Source: Hofstenia miamia (taxonomy: Eukaryota > Xenacoelomorpha > Acoela > Hofsteniidae). From it: a stretch of 20,271 nt of DNA. Below the pieces are notes generated by a model that was not told the DNA's origin, made no database searches, and saw only the letters and a program-made list of their open reading frames with translations. Shown in pieces: positions 7,640 through 18,346 of this stretch; the stretch's first letter is position 1; each line of letters opens with the position of its first letter. A program made the position numbers and the translations under genes. The DNA is taken from positions 93,201 to 113,471 of the forward strand of contig CABFPE010000198.1 of the NCBI GenBank assembly GCA_900660155.1, in the 5' to 3' direction.

Positions 7640-10486
7640 GCATCATTAAATTTATGCCACATGTAACTAATTAAGCATAATTCTCACCAGTCTTTATCAA
7701 TTAACAACTGTAATCGATGCTATTACGAATATGTTCTGGAATTAATCTCTTGTGTTCCCCTCTTCTCTAAGGCATTAAATGGCATAGGTATTTTGAATAG
7801 TTTTCTCTAGTGGGATCCTTTAGTCAGGCAATGATGTATATTTTGAACTCAGACGTTCCCTAGAAAGTCTCTTCCACATTTTGCTCAATTGAAAGATTGT
7901 GTTTGAGAGTGCCTTTTAACACTTAGTCTTGACACGGTGTGATTGAATTTGATTTGATCAGGTATTTTTATTGTTTCAAGATTACAGCTGTATGCCCCTC
8001 AGTTAGGTAGCTTTGGCTGAGTACTACATGCCTTTTGACTGAGAACAAAAGCGTCACGGTATGGTGTTTGGCTTATTTGGTGTTAATATCTGAAATGGTA
8101 AACTATTTATAAATAGTTTACGTTTTGCTTCGTCTCTCTGATAGGGCTTTTGTCAACGCTATCAATAGCGATATTTTGCGCTGTTATCTTGTGGCGAACC
8201 CTCCTTTCCTGCCAGTGTCTCTCGCGGATCGAGAGGAATTTCAACTATTTATGTTTTACGTCGGAATATTTCTCTAATCGATTGTAAATTATCCATTCAT
8301 TTCCTTACTATCCATTCCCTTTGTCTCCATTGATTAATTCAATTCATGGTAAATAACCAACTGATTAAAATGTTTTACACCTTCCCTCCGTAGCTACTGG
8401 CGTTCAACTTTCTAACTACCCAATTAATTTTTACCAACTTAATTTTATATTTTGATTTTTTGTAAAAAATTCATTTATATTTGAGTTTGATAATATTTGG
8501 GGAACTGGAGTGTATACTTAATTAAGCATTAATTAGTGTTATAAAACGAATTGATATGCAATATCTAGTTTCTTATTAAAATTTTTCAATTAAAATGTTA
8601 AAGCTGAATTGTTATTAAATAATTTTATTCTAACAATCCACATTGTCATCAATTATTAAGAATTGCCTTTTCCATAGAATATCTTGAAATACTACTGAAT
8701 GTGAGGAGTTGGTCACTCCTACACTTCTACACTTATTCAGACAGAGACGTTGATAATAAGATCTGTCTGAGAAGTCAGTCTCTTAAAACTGTGTGAAACG
8801 AAAAATTTCAATATATTTGCACTTGCTTTTTTGCAGTTTATAGATTAATTTTCTGTTGTGAACCCCTAGAAAATAGGAATATTGATGCCCCTGATCGTTG
8901 TGATCTTTCATGTCTTTACTTTGAAAAACTTTGGTTTAATGCAACATTTAATGGATGTGAAAGTGAAACGAAAGTTCGTTTTAGTGTATTTTTTAAAATA
9001 TCCACCGAAGTAGTGAAAACGAAGTCAATTTACTCGATATTTATGTTTTGCAACCCATTGTTGCAAGGAATAAATTGATTGGCTAAATATTGGTAACTGG
9101 TAGTTAGCAATTTTGAAATTCCTAGAAATGCGACAGACATGCTCGAATTCTGATTTTCGCTTTGTATCAATGGACAAACAGTTATCGTTCTGCAGTGAAA
9201 GTACCAGCTCCAATTTTGCTGATAACCAACTTTCATCATCCAAAGCTTTCATATAACCGAACACGATTTAATAGTTTATCTCGCAACATTAGTGTAATTT
9301 TTGGATAGACTGCCTTGTAAATAATTTAATTATCAAATGACATTGTTTTTAAGCGGTCAGTCGAGGAACAACTAGTATGAGGTTTCATGTTTCCTTCCAA
9401 ATTCTATTGATATGCATGTAAATTCTCAGATTCATTACCCTAATTAATTTCAACATCATTAATACATTTTATTTCTTTTATTTTAATGATAAATTCCAAG
9501 TCTTCTTCAATGACGAATATCCTGATATTATATCATTTCTATCTGTCTTCAAGGCTTCAAACCTTGAAAATCCTGAAGGATCTCAGTGATCATGTGGTGC
9601 TTATCAACTGCAATACAGGAATTTTACATTTTTTAAAGCAGTCCATTGATAGAAAATAACTATGCGCAAATTTAAAGTTTTAATCAAATATCAAATATAC
9701 TACCAGTTTGCAATACTGGGTTTCAACATCTTCTTAATACGAAGTGTTCGCACGAGGACTAAAATGAAATCCTCTGATGAACATAGATTATCCTCTATTG
9801 GAAAATAGTTAGGCAATTAGTTAACTGGATGATGTAATGTGGATAAAGAAATTTGCGCTTCTCTTTGTCATCTTTTCGATTTTGATGGAATTATAACAAA
9901 GAAGAAATATTGAATCTGTTGGTATAAATATTTCAGATGAAATTAACAAAGCAAATGTGTAAAGTCCAATTTTATTCCCTGATGGTCAATTACATCACAA
10001 AATTGTTTTGTTAGGCGTTACAAACACAGTTCTTTTGGATAAGTCGTTTTTCAACATCTTCGGTAGAATTTATTTACAACAGATTTATCAAAGCCTAACA
10101 AATCTTAAACAAAAGTAAGTAAATGCATACAAAGTGTATGAATGATATTTTCATGGCTGCCTTAAAATTATTAGTTTAAGGAGTCCCCTTTCAAATTGAT
10201 TGCTGCAACCAAAGCTCCACGTAAATAATACATTATTTTTGTCAAATATTTACTTACGGCATTGGTTATGCAACACAGCAGAAATTTTGATATAAATATA
10301 CCTTCGTGTTAAAAATTTGCATAGTTTTCTCTTATACATTAAAAACAATGTCTTACTCACAAATACTCAAATTGCCTTTATGAAAAAGTGAAAAATTTGA
10401 TACACTGAACGTATTCAATAACCGCACGATGTTGAGAAAATTGATATTAAAAACCATGAAGCCCATGTTTATCAGTACAAATTCGG
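7640..10486. other. Intronic AT-rich DNA, no supported gene
   Basis: The only structure I see is the perfect palindrome at 8098-8121 and small hairpins (for example AGGAGT...ACTCCT near 8704 and CTCTCG...CGAGAG near 8221). Minus-strand open frames at 9025-9264 overlap each other in two frames, lack recognised motifs and are explained by chance. Confidence 0.5.
8098..8121. repeat. 24-bp perfect palindrome
   Basis: GTAAACTATTTA is followed directly by its complement TAAATAGTTTAC, with no spacer. It could form a cruciform; I see no neighbouring gene it would regulate. Confidence 0.85.
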
Positions 10487-10680
10487 TTTACACTTTACTG
10501 GTAAATATAAAGTACTGCTGCAGTTTTTTGTCGGAGGAAAAAGAACATTTTATATTTTGAAGCAAAACGTGAATTTTATGGCAAAAAACTATCCCTTACT
10601 TGTTTTGTACACAACATGTGTAATTTCGTAAAATATGATTGAAAATTCTACCATTTAATTTCTTTAGTATATTTATATGC
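10487..10680. repeat. Dispersed repeat, copy B (about 194 bp)
   Basis: Second, same-strand copy of the 6905-7111 repeat, starting at the shared GGTTTACA.TTTACTGG block and ending at the shared ATATTTA.A.GC block. Similarity stops abruptly at both ends (upstream of GGTTTAC and downstream of about 10680), which argues for discrete element edges and against a large local duplication. Confidence 0.85.
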
Positions 10681-11672
10681 CCCCTAGAGGCAAAGTAAAG
10701 TATTAACAGCAACTCGAGTCCATTCAGTAACAATACTCCAGGAATTAAATATATTTATCACTTTTAAATCTATGGATTAACTTCTAAATTATGTAGTGTA
10801 TAAAAATATCAAAAACCTGGTGAACAGAGAAATTGCTAATTAATTAAAATGGTATATTTACGTAAACTACTCTATTCGTCTGCACCTGTTGAATTGTGAA
10901 ACTCATGGAATGCATTGCAATCCCAACTTTATGTCAATGACCTAGATTTGAAGTAGAAATGGTGTTAATAACAAGTGAGTGTCTGTTGTTAAACAATGTG
11001 TTTGTGAGTGTGGTTGACATTGCTATAGTTTATTTTGAGGTTGATAGTGAAATACTTTATCCTTAACCATCAAAGAGAGGAATTCAGTGCCAGTTAATAT
11101 TTAACCTTCTCTACAAATATTGAAGAATTTCACCCGCGAGCATGTAGCCTTGAAGTTATATTTAAATAAACTTTCGTTATTTATTAAAACACATTTAACA
11201 CAAAAAGTTTGCTTTGCTTGCGAATATGTGGTGTTACTAGTGCAGAATTTCCTAATAATTTATTTCTGATCTACTGCACAATAACACCAAGTTGAGTCAA
11301 CATATTTTCTTACATCAAGTTGTGTTTTAATATTGTAAATTTATGATGTTTATTTTATCAATGGGCATGCAAAAATTTCAAAATACACTTTAGAAATATA
11401 ACGTTTGCCTTGAAATGTAATGTTGTTTCTACATATTTTATATGTTTTTAATTTGCATTTCTAGTATTTTGAGTAATAGAATTTTGAAAAAAATCTACAG
11501 AAAATTATTGTAAATACTTATTTACATTTCATTGCTGTTGGAGCTTAGTATTTTGTGGGCATGCTCGAGTACCACGTATTAGGTTAACAAGCTACTGCGT
11601 ATCGAGTATGGAAATGATCTTCCATTTATATATATATGATTTAAGCCTTGATAACTATCAAGGTGCCCATGC
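10681..11672. other. Intronic AT-rich DNA, no supported gene
   Basis: No coding frame or mobile element was recognised. A small perfect hairpin, CCTTGATA-AC-TATCAAGG (11646-11663), lies just before the AT microsatellite. Confidence 0.5.

Positions 11673-11699
<27 letters not shown>
11673..11699. repeat. (AT)n microsatellite
   Basis: Uninterrupted AT dinucleotides for 27 bases. Confidence 0.95.
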
Positions 11700-11703
<4 letters not shown>

Positions 11704-13220
11704 TTAGACGTTTTACAAGATATTATACATGGATAGAAGAAAAAAATATTTTTGTATTGTTTCAAAATATGCAATCAACCATCATCTATATTTGACGCTA
11801 AGAAATTTATATAAGGATATAGCATTTATTTTAACGATGGTAAATATTGAGACGATTCTATTATCGATATGCAATCCGAGAAAGACTCTCAAATACAGAT
11901 TCAATCAATAAAGCATTGATTTTGTCTTTTGTTATGCACCATTTCCAATGAATGTCTCTCCACCTATTGCAATCTGCTGTTTTTTCAAATGTAGACATTT
12001 CTCATTTTTATATTCCAAACTAACGTATAATGGCAATCCTTTAGCCCCCATTTTCAAACTCAAAATATTTTTGATCAATTTTTATTAATGATTTTCTCTC
12101 AAATAATATCCTTGAAATTATATAGATTACTGCACAAAAAGATAAGGATGTTTAATACTGTATATTTGATATGTATAATTGAATCACACGCTTGAAGAAC
12201 GTCATGCATTTGATATAGAAAAAATATTGCATTTCATGGTATATTTTGTTGCAAAATTAAATGTGCTTCATCGCGTGGTATATGTGGAGACATTATCGGA
12301 AAGAGTAAATATCAGATTTTGAAATCGTTCTCCACTTAGTTGCTTCCCATTCGTGTTAAATCGGTGTTCAGTCAAAAAATTTATGAGGTCACGGATTGAA
12401 CAAGATTATGAATTAATCTATAGGGAAAACGATTTACTTTCATCTTACATACGTTGTTTACATAGAATGCATATTAAGGACTAGAATTTCATATACATTT
12501 TCCCTGATTTCATTATGGTTTTTGTCCGATCTCAACAAGGGTTAAGATTTATATGATGAGTAAGGGGTTTTTCCTCGACAAGTACACAATGTTTTTGGAT
12601 ATCGTTGTTTCGTGGTTGAGCAGCTGTTTTGCAAGTGGTGGTTTTCTCACTTCTTTAATTTCGCCAGGTGTTTATTTCTCTCTTCAATTAATTCCAATAT
12701 CTAATATTAATGATTATGTTTTCACGTCGCAGTTAAATCTTACTCTCCGCACTCGCTAAAAGCCCTATAAATGGATCTTTTAATTAATTCATGCGCAGAA
12801 TATTTTCAATGCATTCACTAATTGCTCATCTTGCAAGAAGTTTTTTCGCGTTTTTAAATGGCGAAACAGTAATCTTAAGTTTGACGCAACCGTGTTTTAT
12901 CACCAACATCGTTCTTTCTAATACAATAAATTCTTTCGCGATATACTATGCTATCCAAAAAATAACCTCAAGCGGTACTTAATTTTGTATGCATACAAAT
13001 AGATATTAATTCTGATTACAACTGTAATAATTTCAAGTTTTTTAAAAAAATGCAACTGAAGTCTGAACATTCTTCCCAAATGTACCAATTTTACGCAAAT
13101 GAAGCATCGTTTCAAAACCAATAAGATTCCAGGATTTTCAATCTGATGTCAACTTCAACTTTTATCATCAGTTTAAACTATGAAATTTGAAATTTTTTCA
13201 TTGCGTTTTGTAAAACCTTA
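11700..13220. other. Intronic AT-rich DNA, no supported gene
   Basis: Open frames at 11729-11911, 12553-12759 and 12791-12982 are short, unrelated to any family I know, and lack splice or start context. A 16-bp perfect palindrome, TTTGTATGCATACAAA, lies at 12984-12999. Confidence 0.5.
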
Positions 13221-13222
13221 TA

Positions 13223-13251
13223 CAGTACTGGAAAAAAGAATTCGGCCACAC
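13223..13251 (+). repeat. Left outer IR/DR repeat of the Tc1 element
   Basis: The outermost repeat, starting CAGTACTGG and ending CGGCCACAC. In this element class it is a transposase binding and cleavage site. It is paired with the right outer repeat at 14816-14843. Confidence 0.85.
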
Positions 13252-13423
13252 ATGATTGCAATAAATATTTCTAAGAAATGGACTCCAAGAATGTCATAGG
13301 TATTTTTAAATTAGATTTGGGGTTGCAGAAAGAGGAATTCATCAATGTTGAAACACAATTATCACTGTTTACTTTAAATCTCAAGAAGAAATGCTACAAT
13401 GCTTGTGGTTATCTAATATTTTC

Positions 13424-13444
13424 TTGGAAAATGTATTCAGCCAC
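13424..13444 (+). repeat. Left inner IR/DR repeat of the Tc1 element
   Basis: TTGGAAAATGTATTCAGCCA then C: a direct repeat of the left outer motif (GG-AAAA-GTATTCGGCCAC core) about 201 bp inward. It lacks the CAGTAC tip, as inner repeats of this class do. Confidence 0.85.
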
Positions 13445-13514
13445 TTCACACCAAATCTGAGAATCTGTAGATAATTTCATTGGTTGAGCTTTTTTCAGTC
13501 TATTTATATTGAAA

Positions 13515-14504
13515 ATGTCGAACAACAGTCTTTCTTCGCCATATGTGATGCCTGGTTACGTACCCCTTGCCATCCGTGAGTTGATTATCTCCAAACTTTT
13601 GAAAGGGATGAGTCAACGTAATATAGTCCGACTTGTAAAGTGACCTCGAAGTACTGTCGAGGACATCATCAGACGTTTCACTTCTGAAAACATCATCCCC
13701 CCCAAGCCAAAGTCCGGAAGACCAAAGAAGACCTCCAAAACCTCCCAATAAACCTTTGTGTGCCTTTCTAAGCGAAATCCCAGGAAAATTTCAGAGGAAC
13801 TTCGCAAGGACAGTCCACTCATGACGACAAGAACTGTGCAAAACATCCTGAAGAAGTACTCAATTGGGACTTTCGTGGCATCTAGAAAGTCTTTCTTAAC
13901 CTAAAGCAAAAATTACACCGAGTGAGGTGGGTAAGTTGATGAGCGACAATTCATCTGAACATTGGTCTAATGTTATATTTTCAAATGAGTCAAGATTTGA
14001 GCTGTACTCATAAAAAATAATGGTGATAAAGAGACCAACTGGGCAGAAGTTCAGATTATTGCCTTAATTTACTCGGGACATCGTGAAGTATAATGGGAAT
14101 TCTGTAATGGTATGTGGTGCAATATGCAAGTGATTGTTCACATCACTGGCACTTTCCGAAGTTCTCAATGTGCTCGGATTCTCGAAAAGGAACTTTTGCC
14201 ACTCCTTACAAGTTATTCAATATATCAGCAAAATAGTGCTCTGTGTAATACCTCAAAAGAAATGAAAAACTTCTTCCACAATAATGGGCTTGCTATCCTT
14301 GCTGACTGGCCTGGCCAATCTCCAGACCTTTAAATTATCGAAAATATGTGGAAAGAGGTCAAATATCGGATTGGACAGCATACTCTGAACTCTGAAGACG
14401 CGCTGTCGAGCGCAATAAAGAAAGAATTCTATGCCATTCCCAACAATTTTATTGAAAGACTTTTCTCTTCAATCCCATATCGCCTTGAAGCTATTATTCG
14501 CTAA
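13515..14504 (+). pseudogene. Tc1-like transposase pseudogene (stops, frameshifts, catalytic D to N)
   Basis: ATG at 13515 opens a frame equal to about 330 codons, the usual Tc1 size. In order: a paired-like HTH (LAIRELIISKLLKGMSQRNI; then STVEDIIRRFTSENI), the GRPKKT linker motif, a second HTH (ISEELRKDS...TTRTVQNILKK), then the DDE domain (HWSNVIFSNESRFEL; YQQNSALCNTSKE; DWPGQSPDL; IIENMWKEVKYRIG). In-frame stops lie at 13641, 13749, 13902, 14011, 14065 and 14331. The reading frame shifts near 13893-13902, near 13935-13947 and near 14110-14135, returning to the starting frame. The first catalytic Asp (FSDE) is AAT at 13984-13986 and the second (QQD) is AAT at 14232-14234, so both are Asn; the third, Glu (GAA, 14340-14342), is kept. 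35 residues separate the second and third positions. No functional protein can be made. Confidence 0.95.
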
Positions 14505-14630
14505 AAAAAAGCATCCTACAAAATATTAGAAGAATTTTGTTGCTAAGTGCTTACATTGCATCAATTTTTACTCTATGTATCTTATTTTGAATTTAAGTTT
14601 TTCAGCTTTGTTCATTTGTTAATATTTTCA

Positions 14631-14654
14631 GGTGGCCGAATACATTTTTCCAAT
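14631..14654 (-). repeat. Right inner IR/DR repeat of the Tc1 element
   Basis: GGTGGCCGAATACATTTTTC then CAAT, the inverse of the left inner repeat, lying 185 bp inside the right outer copy. Confidence 0.9.
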
Positions 14655-14815
14655 ACAAGCTTTCTAATTTTGATTAAAAATTAATAGCCATTGTTATTCT
14701 ACATATTTTATGGTATTAGACATACAGATTTTCCTTTCTCAATCAAAATAACACTTAGTTATAATCTTAGGCTCATTCTATACAGTGAATGTTCATAATT
14801 TATTCAAAGTAGCAA

Positions 14816-14843
14816 GGTGGTCGAATACATATGTCCAGTACTG
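14816..14843 (-). repeat. Right outer IR/DR repeat of the Tc1 element
   Basis: GGTGGTCGAATACATATGTC then CAGTACTG, the inverse of the left terminus, followed by the TA target copy. Confidence 0.9.
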
Positions 14844-14845
14844 TA

Positions 14846-16503
14846 TTTATAGCGTATATTTGATATCGATTTCTCGTTTCATTTTATGAAAACATTTTTT
14901 AATAATTGTATGTCTATATTTGTGCGTATACATAATTCCGAAAGTTATGATAGGCTGTAGCGTTTCCGTTCATTGGTTATTATTTAAATATACGTAGCTC
15001 AATTTTTAAATGCTTTATGAAAAATTTCAAATCAAATTTTATGATCACATTGTGCTATTAATATTAGTAATTTGTTTACAAGATTTAATCGAAATGCAAA
15101 GATTCTTTTATCACCTATATTAAGCTGTATTAATAATTTTTTTAAAGAAAAGAATTATAACATTGTTGAAAAAGTTTCTTTTAAAAAGTAGTTTATAGTT
15201 AGTCACGCATACACATGTAGACAGGAAGACTAATGAGGATTAAAGCAACCTTTTGATATTATTTTAAGTTAAGTAACTTTGTGATACTCTATCAGAAATT
15301 TAATTGAGTGTATTTAAGAGAGCATGAAAAGAATCCAAAAATTTAATAAATCTTTTCCACTATTGCTAGACATTGTCCAGTGCAGGAATTTTATTTCGAA
15401 TCCTATCCCTACAAATTATATATTCGTTTCACCGAAAACCCCTTTGTTATCAACAAATGTAGAAAACTTGCAAAACACTCCTTAATATTCATTGTCCAAA
15501 TATGAATTGTTACACGCATATGGATTTTTTTTATAGGCGTATCAAATAACTCTAAAAAAAAACGGCTGCTTAAAAAAAATTAGCGTAACATTTGTTAGAA
15601 AATTTGTGTTAAAATATTGTAATATTACTGATCATGTGCTAGAGATGAAAATAAATTGTTTTTTTTTCAAAAAATTTGGTCATAGTAAGAAAGAGTAAAT
15701 CATGTTGATTTTTTATAATCGATTCCTATGCCCATGTCTCTTCCAATACAATAAAGGTTTCATTCCTACTGCATTCCATTTTTCAAGCAATCATTATTGA
15801 ATTAAATGAAATTTATAAGTATAGAATCTAGAATAAAGTTTGTTCAAAAAGTGATTATTTAAATGTTAAATTTAATTACTTAAGGTTTCGTGGCAAAAAT
15901 GTATTCAACTTTAATATGTGGATGAATTGTCAAACTTCACACTGAGATAAAAATGTTTTGTTAAGTTGATGAATTTCTAAAAATCATTTTCAATAAAATT
16001 CTGTAGATCTTCTAGTTATTTCTAGGGGAGATATTATAATTCAGTTCATTTAAAAAACGATATTCTTAATAAAAGTCGAAAACAAGAAGCCCTAAAATAG
16101 TTTGTTAATTACTCTTTGGTCGAAATATAAGATGCGATTTTTTCTAATTTTTAAAGGAAAAATTCGTGCTCGAAATCTAATAATTCGCAAAAATTCTCAA
16201 TTGAAATTCACAAAATCGGAAAAATCTTATTCCTTAGAATATGTTGGTTTTGTGTACATGTACATAGAACTATTAATCATTTAGAACGTACAGAATCTAA
16301 AATATATGTGAATTCTTACTCTATCTAGTACCTAGAATAAAAAATGCATTTTATTATTTTTATAGTGTCTACCTTATTGTGTTGAAAAAATAAATAACAC
16401 TTCATTTGAGAAAGAGTAGACTCAGTCAATTAGTTTACCAACAAATACCCTTTGATGCACCTTAGAAAACATATTTATTATACAATTATCAAATATTACA
16501 GTG
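14846..16503. other. Intronic AT-rich DNA, no supported gene
   Basis: Many A and T homopolymers, for example around 15540-15590 and 15655-15675. A 60-codon open frame at 16102-16284 is Lys/Ile-rich as expected from composition alone. No element ends were recognised. Confidence 0.5.
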
Positions 16504-16600
16504 CATAAAAATTCGTGGAAATTTAAAAAAATTCCCAAAACTCAATTATTTTCAAAATTCCCCAAAAATCAATAAATTCTAAAAAAATCCAAAATTGCAA
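16504..16600. repeat. Degenerate A-rich tandem-like stretch
   Basis: Loosely reiterated AAATTCC.AAAA units (AAAATTCCCAAAACTCAA, AAAATTCCCCAAAAATCAA, AAATTCTAAAAAAATCC). Low-complexity, and too diverged to define a unit. Confidence 0.45.
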
Positions 16601-17683
16601 AAAAGTCGTATCACAGGTCGACATGTCGTAAAACTTTAAAACATTATTACTACGCCCCCTACCCTACTAAATGTTTTAGTTTGTAGAACATTGCAGGCAC
16701 TATTATCAAATGTTTAGTTTTATTCCAACATATTTTACTGAGGTACTTGAGTTTGATTATTTATATTTCCGTAACGGTTTTATCAAGATATTGTTGAAAT
16801 TTCCGATGAAAGATTAATTAACCATGAATTATTTAAATTGATTTTATTTCATTTCAAAAGCCATTTATCTGATAGCTTTGATAAATTTAGCATTTGAATT
16901 TGCAGTATTGTGCCTCATTTCAAAATGGGCGAGACAATGCTGCTCTCCATGAAATGCGGAAATTGCATTTGAAATTTTCAACCGCTATTATTCAAAATTG
17001 CTCTAATATAATGGAGATTGTGTGTTACAAAAGTGTTTGAATCGCTGTCATGTTTGACAACTTGTTAAAATGGCGTATGATCCAGAGCGAGGATGGACAA
17101 CTTTCAACTTGCAACCAGATCTCTCTTTTTAAATAACTACATCTGCCTCATTGATGCCTGACATTTATTCGCACGATCGGTCAGAATATGAGGTTTTCGT
17201 AAAAAATGCACGCAGATATTTTAAATATTCGAAATTGATTACTTTCTCACAACAATCTGAATCAATTATGAAATTGAATTTCACGGGAATGAAATGGGTT
17301 TGCGTGAGTATGAAATTGATCTATAAAAAGCGTAGAAATTATTTCAGTTACAGTTGTGTTAAAAAATTGAATTAATAAAAAGTGTTACATGTCACAAACG
17401 TGTGTGACCAATCTTTAAATTATCTTAAATCATGTGGGACAATTGCGTATTTCCGCACGGAGGCTTTTGGTATTCAACCTGCTCTTTTCAATTCTCTTGT
17501 TTACAACGGCTATTGAGAGATTACATAAGTGAAAGAACTTATTAAGTCAAGCCTGATAGCCTCAACAAGCTGCTTCCTATTTTGAGTATTTTTATGCATT
17601 TTCTTATTGTTCTTAAAAATTTTATTTCTTTGGATTAATTTAGGATGGATGACCATTTTCTAGTTCTGAAAACACCTGTTTTT
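16601..17683. other. Intronic DNA, no supported gene
   Basis: The block near 16905-17040 and the open frame at 17151-17375 were inspected; neither shows a recognisable motif or a paired acceptor and donor. Small hairpin GTCACA-AACGTG-TGTGAC near 17393. Confidence 0.45.
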
Positions 17684-17788
17684 GGAATTTGCATTTCCAT
17701 AAATTTCCATTAAATTTTCATTCCATAAAATGATTTCCATTTCCATAATCTGGAAATGGAATGAAATGGAAATTTCCATTTCCATATG
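17684..17788. repeat. Cluster of ATTTCC/GGAAAT repeats and nested palindromes
   Basis: Repeated TTTCCAT units on one strand switch to ATGGAAA on the other. TTCCATTTCCA (17735-17745) pairs across a 5-base loop with TGGAAATGGAA (17751-17761), and GAAATGGAAA-TTTCCATTTC (17763-17782) is a perfect 20-bp palindrome. The order resembles a satellite fragment or the fold-back core of a transposon. It explains the Met/Glu-rich minus-strand open frame here. Confidence 0.8.
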
Positions 17789-18196
17789 TAACCCTTTTGC
17801 ATACTTGTACCGCAAAAGCGCTATACCCATAGCGAGCACTTGATAGAAATGGCGACGAAGATATTTACTGCGCAATCCCAAAATGCGCAGGTCTTTAAAA
17901 ATCTGCTCTCGCTAGTGCCGGCTTTAACTTAGTGCACAAAATGCGATACCTTCATTTGACAAAGCGTGATAGATTGATAATTAAAGTTTTGTAACATAAA
18001 TAATGAAAACAAAGCTACAGATCCTTGGAATTCGGTGTTTGATCGCAATTGGCATGTGTAGGAGGTTGTAGTAATCTTTTGATGTTATCCTCAGCATTTG
18101 TACGAAAAGCTTATGTCTGTAATGTACCGTTAAAATATTTATGTATTGTATACATAACAAGTAGTTTGGTTTCCACTTTCAATTAATTTTTTTTAG
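17789..18196. other. Intron 3' portion with acceptor for the catalytic-loop exon
   Basis: AT-rich sequence ending in a pyrimidine tract and AG (TTTTTTTTAG, 18187-18196). TAACTTAGTGCACA near 17926 recurs exactly near 19739; this may be chance. Confidence 0.5.
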
Positions 18197-18262
18197 AATT
18201 TCATTGCCCATCGTGATCTGAAGTTGGAGAACATACTATTAGACTCTCGTGGTAATGTAAAA
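18197..18262 (+). CDS. Kinase catalytic-loop exon (HRDLKLEN), NUAK/AMPK-related
   Basis: A 66-nt exon of 22 codons in phase 0, with a long T-tract acceptor (AG at 18195-18196) and a strong donor GTAAGT at 18263. It translates to NFIAHRDLKLENILLDSRG then NVK. HRD supplies the catalytic Asp, K of DLKLEN contacts the gamma-phosphate region and N binds metal; all are intact. HRDLKLENILLD is the form shared by NUAK, SNF1/AMPK and SIK kinases. Joined to the upstream exon it continues alpha-E into the catalytic loop, but the six residues normally between VSA and the NF(I/V) position are absent unless the upstream exon extends or a microexon exists. The next conserved element, I-A-DFG, should start immediately after the donor's intron. 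The exon is convincing in itself; whether the whole gene works is open. Confidence 0.9.
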
Positions 18263-18346
18263 GTAAGTTTTTGAAAACTTTGTCTTTAGAATTTATGTAA
18301 TGCGTAATTAAACTGCAAAACATTCTCGCATGACATTTCTTTCCAG

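Larger units (their letters stand above)
13223..14843 (+). mobile_element. Tc1-like DNA transposon with IR/DR ends, inactive, 1621 bp
   Basis: The left end CAGTACTGGAAAAAAGAATT continues CGGCCAC. The right end read inward is CAGTACTGGACATATGTATT then CGACCACC. TA flanks both ends (13221-13222 and 14844-14845). Each side carries a second internal copy of the terminal motif, making IR/DR ends about 213-222 bp long as in Sleeping Beauty/Minos-type elements. A single transposase pseudogene (13515-14504) fills the centre. The 1.6-kb length is normal for Tc1 elements. It sits in the kinase intron in sense orientation. The ends are well kept while the coding region is broken, so the copy is old, or could persist only if mobilised in trans. 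Confidence 0.95.
1892..18196 (+). other. Very long intron interrupting the kinase catalytic domain
   Basis: DNA between the alpha-E exon and the catalytic-loop exon, ending in the acceptor aattttttttag at 18185-18196. Both flanking exons are plus-strand, and phase 0 to phase 0 is consistent if the donor at 1892 is used. The span carries at least six transposon-derived elements and a repeat pair, listed separately. Because the 5' donor is weak and about six kinase residues (V-x-[YF]-C-H-x) are missing from a direct join, a microexon may be hidden here, or the gene may be broken. The boundaries are approximate at the 5' side. Confidence 0.6.

Noticed and set aside
9025..9264. Two overlapping minus-strand frames
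   Set aside because: Two frames open over the same bases, no domain, and no start or splice context; expected by chance at this AT content.
12553..12982. Two successive plus-strand open frames that look membrane-like
   Set aside because: The hydrophobic, Phe/Leu/Ile-rich composition follows from AT richness; no homology and no supporting splice sites.
13500..13846. Minus-strand open frames over the transposase
   Set aside because: They are antisense shadows of the Tc1 transposase pseudogene, whose plus-strand motifs (HTH, GRPKKT) are clear.
14112..14333. Separate small gene on the plus strand
   Set aside because: It is the DDE-domain segment of the broken transposase between a frameshift and a stop, not an independent gene.
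16905..17040. Possible exon after TTTGCAG (frame QNGRDNAALHEMRKLHLKF...)
   Set aside because: Short, with no donor before the stop and no recognised family; insufficient evidence.
17660..17881. Met/Glu-rich minus-strand protein
   Set aside because: The MEMEIS-type residues are a translation of the ATTTCC/GGAAAT repeat cluster.
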